DNA from: Faecalibacterium duncaniae
Lineage (GTDB): Bacteria > Bacillota > Clostridia > Oscillospirales > Ruminococcaceae
Direction of reading: 5' to 3'
DNA: 64,000 nucleotides
Assembly: GCF_010509575.1 (NCBI RefSeq)
Contig: NZ_CP048437.1
Coordinates: 744,001-808,000, forward strand
This document shows positions 59,311 through 64,000 of this stretch, piece by piece. Below the pieces are notes generated by a model. It was not told where the DNA came from and searched no databases. It saw only the letters and a program-made list of their open reading frames with translations. Within the stretch, counting starts at the first letter, position 1. Every line of letters begins with the position of its first letter. Position numbers and translations under genes: made by a program.

Positions 59311-59851
59311 CAAGCGTTACGAGCATACCCTGAACGTGAGAAAAATGGCCGTCAAGCTGGCAAAGCGGTATGGCGTGGATGAGGACAAGGCCGCGCTGGC
59401 CGCCCTGCTGCACGACTCGGCCAAGGAGATCAGCAAGGACGAGATGCGCGCCATCATGCGGGCCCACCCGGAACTGGCCGAGGGCGGGGAAGAGCGCCCC
59501 ACCCCGGTGTGGCACGGCATCTGCGCCGCCATCCTGGCCCGCACCGAGTGGGGCGTGGAGGATGAGGCTGTGCTTTCGGCCATTGCCTGCCACACCGCGG
59601 GCAAGCCCGGCATGAGCAGGCTGGATAAGATCGTCTATCTGGCGGATATGTCCAGCAAGGAGCGGGACTGGCCCGGGGTGAACAAGCTGCGCAAGCTGGA
59701 GCTGAAGGATCTGGATCTGGCCATGCTGGCAGCCCTCAGGCAGACGAATGACTTTGTGCTCTCGCAGGGGAAGCCCCTGGACCCCATGTCCAAGGCGGCC
59801 TACGATGAGATCAAAGCAGAGGTGGATGCCCGGGCTGCAAAGGCCGGGTGA
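59264..59851 (+). CDS. yqeK: YqeK family HD hydrolase (diadenosine tetraphosphatase)
   Basis: A 195-residue HD-domain protein. The conserved start MNLKQAKELVRGRLSDKRYE, then HTLNVRKMAVKLAKRYGV (first His about 21), LLHDSAKEI (HD about 51) and HGICAAILARTEWGV..CHTAGKPGMSRLDKIVYLAD match YqeK, which splits Ap4A to ADP symmetrically. ATG 59264 follows GAGGGG. The usual nadD-yqeK-rsfS neighbourhood is interrupted only by the LCP gene. Confidence 0.94.
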   Translation: MNLKQAKELVRGRLSDKRYEHTLNVRKMAVKLAKRYGVDEDKAALAALLHDSAKEISKDEMRAIMRAHPELAEGGEERPTPVWHGICAAILARTEWGVEDEAVLSAIACHTAGKPGMSRLDKIVYLADMSSKERDWPGVNKLRKLELKDLDLAMLAALRQTNDFVLSQGKPLDPMSKAAYDEIKAEVDARAAKAG

Positions 59852-59894
59852 GCCTGTTTTTCTGCACACACCCTGCTCCGGAAAAGAATACCGA

Positions 59895-59923
59895 TTGCAG
59901 ATTGTGGGTAAGAATGTTATACT
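59895..59923 (+). promoter_or_regulatory. Promoter of the LCP-rsfS-leuS stretch
   Basis: TTGCAG (59895-59900), 17-bp spacer, TATACT (59918-59923), in the 126-bp gap after yqeK. Confidence 0.7.
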
Positions 59924-59977
59924 ATGGAACATGACGACAGTCTCTGTCGGAATAAAAAAGCTGGAGGAACCGAACGA

Positions 59978-61408
59978 ATGAGTCAAGGTCCGCGTCATAT
60001 CAATACAGACCGCTCGCTGAACCGTCCCACGGAGCAGCGCCCCACGGAGGCCTCAGCCCTGCATCAGGTGTCGCTGTCCGGGCAGCCGGATTTCTTCCAG
60101 AACGAACAGCCCGCACCCCAGCGGCCGGAACCGCCCCGCCAGAGCGCGGGCGGCGGACGCGGCGGCAACGGCGGCAGTCAGCCGCCCCGGCACGCGGCCC
60201 CCGCTGATGCCCACCGCCGCCGCAAAAAGAAGAAAAAGACCCCCGTGTGGCTGCCGATGGCTGTGACGCTGGCGGTGCTGGCCGTGATCTCGGGCGTGGT
60301 GGTCTACGCCGTGAACATGGTGAACAAGGTGGAGGATAATCTGAAGCCCGAGGAGAACGCGACCTCGCTGGTGGAGGAGATCCAGACGCTGGAGGAGTAT
60401 AAGGGCGATGTGGTGAACATCCTTGTCTGCGGCATCGACTATGAGGAGGGCCGCGCCTATTCCTCGGACGGTAGCAACGACGGCATGACGGATATGATCC
60501 TGTACTGCCAGTTCGATATCAAGGGCGGTGCCCTGCGGATGCTGCAGATCCCCCGCAACAGTCTTGTTGCGACCCAGAACCGCAAGATCACCCTTTCCAA
60601 CGGCAAGACCTACGCGGCTACCAACTATCAGATCAACTCGGTGGCCCTCTCCAACGGCGGCGACATTGCCGCGCTGGCGGAGGTCATCTATGATCAGTAC
60701 AAGCTGCCCATCGACTACTATGTGACCATTGATATGCAGGCACTGGTGGAAATGGTGGACAACTTCGGCGGCATCGAGGTGTATATCCCCCACGATATGT
60801 CCTTTGCGGGCAGTGTCCTGAAGCAGGGCTACCGCAACCTGGACGGCGCATCGGCAGAGTTCTTTGTCCGCTGCCGCCACGGCGAGGGCTACGCCAACTC
60901 GGATATCGACCGCCTGAACATGCAGCGCTACTTCTATGCCGGCCTGTTCAAGCGGGTACGCAGCATGGGCGTGACCGATGTCATTGCGCAGCTGCCCCTG
61001 ATCTTCAACAACTATATCCACACGGATATGGATCTGACCACCATTGCCAAGATGCTGGTGTCCTTTACCCGCATCGACAGTGGGAACATCATGCTGGCCC
61101 AGACCCCTGTGTTCATGGGCGTGCCCAATGTGGGCAAGACCAGCAGCTTTGACGGCTACTCCTGCGTGGTGCCGGATGCCGGTTCCATTGCAGAGCTGCT
61201 GAACACCTATTTCCGCAATTACACCGGCCCCGTGAGCGCCGAGGAAATGAACCTTGTGACCAACAACTGGCCCCACGGCACCGCTTCCACCAGCGCCAAT
61301 GTCCAGTTCGTGGGACAGCTGGACAAGGAGTCCGATGATGCCATCCTGAGCGGCGATACCGACGTGGCAGGTGCGACCACCACCGACGGCCAGGCCGCGG
61401 GACAGTAA
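59978..61408 (+). CDS. LytR-CpsA-Psr (LCP) family cell wall glycopolymer ligase
   Basis: A 476-residue membrane-anchored protein that attaches teichoic acid-like or capsular polymers to peptidoglycan. A long cytoplasmic N-terminus (1-90, Gln/Pro/Gly-rich and then RRRKKKKK), one transmembrane helix (WLPMAVTLAVLAVISGVVVY, about 91-110), and an extracellular LCP domain with VNILVCGIDY (about 145), the Arg-rich MLQIPRNSLV (about 187) and DNFGGIEVYIPHDM (about 262). The C-terminal 30 residues are low complexity. ATG 59978 follows GGAGGAA; the track-length start 54 nt upstream was rejected. Confidence 0.92.
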   Translation: MSQGPRHINTDRSLNRPTEQRPTEASALHQVSLSGQPDFFQNEQPAPQRPEPPRQSAGGGRGGNGGSQPPRHAAPADAHRRRKKKKKTPVWLPMAVTLAVLAVISGVVVYAVNMVNKVEDNLKPEENATSLVEEIQTLEEYKGDVVNILVCGIDYEEGRAYSSDGSNDGMTDMILYCQFDIKGGALRMLQIPRNSLVATQNRKITLSNGKTYAATNYQINSVALSNGGDIAALAEVIYDQYKLPIDYYVTIDMQALVEMVDNFGGIEVYIPHDMSFAGSVLKQGYRNLDGASAEFFVRCRHGEGYANSDIDRLNMQRYFYAGLFKRVRSMGVTDVIAQLPLIFNNYIHTDMDLTTIAKMLVSFTRIDSGNIMLAQTPVFMGVPNVGKTSSFDGYSCVVPDAGSIAELLNTYFRNYTGPVSAEEMNLVTNNWPHGTASTSANVQFVGQLDKESDDAILSGDTDVAGATTTDGQAAGQ

Positions 61409-61429
61409 CAAACCAGAGAGGAGACTTTT

Positions 61430-61810
61430 ATGGAAAACAAGATCGACAGCAAGACCCTTGCCATTGAGATCGCAAAGATCCTGGATAAGAAAAAGGCCGT
61501 GGATGTCCGCGTGCTCAAAGTGGAGAGCCTGACCGTTCTGACCGATTACTTCGTCATTGCTTCCGGCACCTCCACCACCCAGGTGGGTGCTCTGGCCGAC
61601 GAGGTGGAGTACGAGCTTTCTCAGAAGGGCATCGAGCCCTACACCACCGAGGGCTTCGACTCCAAGAACTGGGTGCTGCTGGATTATTCCAGCGTCATCG
61701 TGCACGTCTTTGTGCCCAACACCCGCACCTACTATGATCTGGAACATCTGTGGGCCGATGGTGAGCCCATGGATATCTCGGAATATCTGACCCCGGAAAA
61801 CAGTCTGTAA
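61430..61810 (+). CDS. rsfS: Ribosomal silencing factor RsfS
   Basis: A 126-residue factor that binds L14 and blocks subunit joining when nutrients are short. LAIEIAKILDKKKAVDVRVL (about 9-28), the core LTVLTDYFVIASGTSTTQVG (about 33-52) and WVLLDYSSVIVHVFVPNTRT (about 80-99). ATG 61430 follows AGAGGAG. In the nadD-yqeK-rsfS order typical of Firmicutes. Confidence 0.96.
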   Translation: MENKIDSKTLAIEIAKILDKKKAVDVRVLKVESLTVLTDYFVIASGTSTTQVGALADEVEYELSQKGIEPYTTEGFDSKNWVLLDYSSVIVHVFVPNTRTYYDLEHLWADGEPMDISEYLTPENSL

Positions 61811-61861
61811 GCTTCCCTGCCTGCAAGGGCGGCTGCCGAATATGAGGAGTGATTGAAAGCT

Positions 61862-64000
61862 ATGAAGTATGATTACAAGGCCGTTGAGGCCAAGTGGCAG
61901 AAGGTGTGGGAGGACGAAAAGACCTTCCATGTCGAGATCGACCACAAAAAGCCCAAGTTCTATGCGCTGGTGGAGTTCCCGTATCCCTCGGGTGCGGGCC
62001 TGCATGTGGGCCACCCCCGCAGCTATACTGCCCTGGATGTGGTCAGCCGCAAGCGCCGCCAGAACGGCTACAACGTGCTGTACCCCATGGGCTGGGATGC
62101 CTTCGGTCTGCCCACCGAGAACTTTGCCATGAAGAACCACATCCACCCGGCCATCGTCACCAAAAAGAATGTGGATCACTTCCGTGAGCAGCTCAAGGCG
62201 CTGGGCTTCTCCTTTGACTGGGATCGCGAGATCAACACCACCGACCCCGAGTACTACAAGTGGACCCAGTGGATCTTCCTGCAGCTGTACAAGCACGGCC
62301 TGGCCTACAAGAAGGAAATGAACGTCAACTGGTGCACCGGCTGCAAGTGCGTGCTGGCAAACGAGGAAGTTGTCAACGGCGTGTGCGAGCGCTGCGGCAG
62401 CGAGGTCGTGCATAAGGTCAAGAGCCAGTGGATGCTCAAAATCACCGCTTACGCCGACAAGCTGATCGACGGCCTGGATGGTCTGGATTACATCGAGCGC
62501 GTTGCCACCCAGCAGAAGAACTGGATCGGCCGCAGCCATGGTGCAGAGGTGAACTTCGGTACCACCGCAGGCGATACCCTGACGGTTTACACCACCCGCT
62601 GCGATACCCTGTTCGGCGCTACCTACATGGTCGTCTCCCCGGAGCACGCCATGGTCAAGGAGTGGCTGGAAAAGGGCCTGCTCAAGAATGCGGATGCCGT
62701 TACGGCCTATCAGGCAGAGGCTGCCCGCAAGAGCGATTTCGAGCGCAGTGAGCTGAACAAGGAAAAGACCGGCGTGAAGCTGGAGGGCGTGATGGGCATC
62801 AACCCCGTCAACGACAAGCAGATCCCTATCTTTATCTCTGATTATGTCCTGTCCACCTACGGCACCGGTGCCATCATGGCTGTGCCCGCCCACGATACCC
62901 GCGACTGGGAGTTCGCCAAGAAGTTCGGCCTGCCCATCATCGAGGTGGTCAAGGGCAATACCGAGTCCAATCTGGACGAGGCTGCCTTTACCGATGTTGC
63001 CACCGGTACGCTGGTCAACTCCGGCTTCCTGGACGGCCTGTCTGTGACCGATGCCAAGAAAAAGATGATCGAGTGGCTGGAAGCCAACGGCAAGGGCTGC
63101 GACAAGGTGAACTATAAGCTGCGCGACTGGGTGTTCAGCCGTCAGCGCTACTGGGGCGAGCCGATCCCCATGGTCAAGTGTGAAAAGTGCGGCTGGCAGC
63201 CCCTGCCCGAGAGCAGCCTGCCCCTGACCCTGCCCGACATCACCGACTTTGAGCCGGGCCCCGATGGTGAGTCCCCGCTGGCCCGCCACACCGACTGGGT
63301 CAAGACCACCTGCCCCTGCTGCGGCGGCCCCGCCACCCGCGAGACCGACACCATGCCCCAGTGGGCCGGTTCCTCCTGGTACTTCCTGCGCTACATGGAC
63401 CCCCACTGCAAGGACGCTCTGGCCTCCAAGGAGGCGCTGGAGTACTGGTCTCCCGTGGACTGGTACAACGGCGGCATGGAGCACACCACCCTGCATCTGC
63501 TGTACAGCCGTTTCTGGCACAAGTTCCTGTACGATATCGGCGTGGTGCCCACTGCCGAGCCTTACCAGAAGCGCACCGCCCACGGCATGATCCTGGGCCT
63601 GAACCCCCACAGCTTTGTCAACCTGCCCGCTGACGAGCAGGAGAAGCTGCTGAAGGAGTATGGCAGCCAGAAGGCCGCCGAAAAGGCACTGGAAGAGAAG
63701 TACGGCGAGATGGCACGCCATCCCATCGTCAAGATGTCCAAGAGCCTGGGCAACGTCATCAACCCCGATGAGGTGGTGGACCAGTACGGTGCCGACACCA
63801 TGCGTCTGTATGAGATGTTCATGGGCGACTTTGAGCAGGCCGCACCCTGGCAGACCTCTGCTATTGCCGGCTGCAACCGCTTCCTCGACCGCGTGTGGGC
63901 GCTGTCCGACAAGCTGGTGGAGGGCGAGGGCTATCGCCCCGCCATTGAGACCCTGATGCACCAGACCATCAAGAAGGTGGGCGCTGACATCGAGGGCCTG
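61862..64000 (+). CDS. leuS: Leucyl-tRNA synthetase, 3' end beyond the window
   Basis: 713 codons without a stop reach the window edge; full length is usually 800 or more residues. Class I signature HVGH (about 48-51, in [18 protein letters not shown]), a Zn-like [20 protein letters not shown] (about 157-176), the CP1 editing domain (about 230-410, with [15 protein letters not shown] and [18 protein letters not shown]), and KMSKSLGN (Lys about 624). ATG 61862 is preceded by GAGGAG at about 10-11 nt. It charges tRNA-Leu in the cytoplasm. Confidence 0.96.
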   Translation, partial: MKYDYKAVEAKWQKVWEDEKTFHVEIDHKKPKFYALVEFPYPSGAGLHVGHPRSYTALDVVSRKRRQNGYNVLYPMGWDAFGLPTENFAMKNHIHPAIVTKKNVDHFREQLKALGFSFDWDREINTTDPEYYKWTQWIFLQLYKHGLAYKKEMNVNWCTGCKCVLANEEVVNGVCERCGSEVVHKVKSQWMLKITAYADKLIDGLDGLDYIERVATQQKNWIGRSHGAEVNFGTTAGDTLTVYTTRCDTLFGATYMVVSPEHAMVKEWLEKGLLKNADAVTAYQAEAARKSDFERSELNKEKTGVKLEGVMGINPVNDKQIPIFISDYVLSTYGTGAIMAVPAHDTRDWEFAKKFGLPIIEVVKGNTESNLDEAAFTDVATGTLVNSGFLDGLSVTDAKKKMIEWLEANGKGCDKVNYKLRDWVFSRQRYWGEPIPMVKCEKCGWQPLPESSLPLTLPDITDFEPGPDGESPLARHTDWVKTTCPCCGGPATRETDTMPQWAGSSWYFLRYMDPHCKDALASKEALEYWSPVDWYNGGMEHTTLHLLYSRFWHKFLYDIGVVPTAEPYQKRTAHGMILGLNPHSFVNLPADEQEKLLKEYGSQKAAEKALEEKYGEMARHPIVKMSKSLGNVINPDEVVDQYGADTMRLYEMFMGDFEQAAPWQTSAIAGCNRFLDRVWALSDKLVEGEGYRPAIETLMHQTIKKVGADIEGL

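Overview
The window looks like chromosomal DNA of a GC-rich, low-GC-clade (Firmicutes/Bacillota) gut clostridium, most probably a Faecalibacterium-like member of the Oscillospiraceae. The gene content supports this: AddAB instead of RecBCD, TrmFO, SbcCD, RsfS, YqeK, an LCP protein, a relic-like spoIIR, and an infC-rpmI-rplT operon with a leader attenuator. About twenty copies of a short two-hairpin palindromic repeat (ends CCTCTCAGTC and CTTGGCA) lie between genes, a pattern I associate with Faecalibacterium. The genus is an inference from memory; no search was run. No prophage, CRISPR array, rRNA or tRNA gene was seen.

Layout. 1-6.2 kb: a metal P-type ATPase with its small DUF6110 partner, glycogen phosphorylase and a divergent AraC regulator. 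6.2-6.45 kb: an ORF-less chain of hairpins that resembles an IS200/IS605-type non-autonomous element. 6.5-10.6 kb: a MATE exporter with a leader terminator, a patatin-nitroreductase operon, and xanthine phosphoribosyltransferase. 10.6-17.5 kb: a cell-wall and division block (ftsI divergent from ftsW, then murA-ftsZ and an unknown coiled-coil gene). 17.5-26.3 kb, mostly minus strand: HD hydrolase, PC4-like protein, an unknown 113-residue protein, sbcDC, a peptidoglycan-binding protein, spoIIR, and the UPF0237/UPF0210 pair. 26.7-31.9 kb: Lrp regulator-aminotransferase-ispE, a DUF378 membrane protein, a cysteine-less peroxiredoxin-like protein, 6S RNA, DUF1292 and a cyclophilin lipoprotein. 32-36.1 kb: two SDR enzymes with an internally duplicated 80-residue protein, divergent from a two-component system. 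36.1-45.3 kb: ruvX, addBA and infC-rpmI-rplT. 45.4-64 kb: a long plus-strand housekeeping run (TrmH methyltransferase, dprA, topA, trmFO, plsX, rnc, smc, ftsY, rdgB, yhbY, nadD, yqeK, LCP, rsfS, and leuS, which runs off the end).

How it works together: most genes are information-processing or envelope housekeeping genes (DNA end repair by AddAB/SbcCD, septum synthesis by FtsI/FtsW/MurA/FtsZ, ribosome assembly and translation, membrane protein targeting). The unusual material is regulatory and structural. Several leaders place a hairpin or terminator against the start codon or over the Shine-Dalgarno (MATE, spoIIR, DUF378, the 113-residue protein). The palindromic repeats have reshaped gene ends (spoIIR C-terminus, 113-residue protein stop). 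A second repeat unit sits nested inside the palindromic repeat in opposite orientations at two loci, which suggests it is, or was, mobile.
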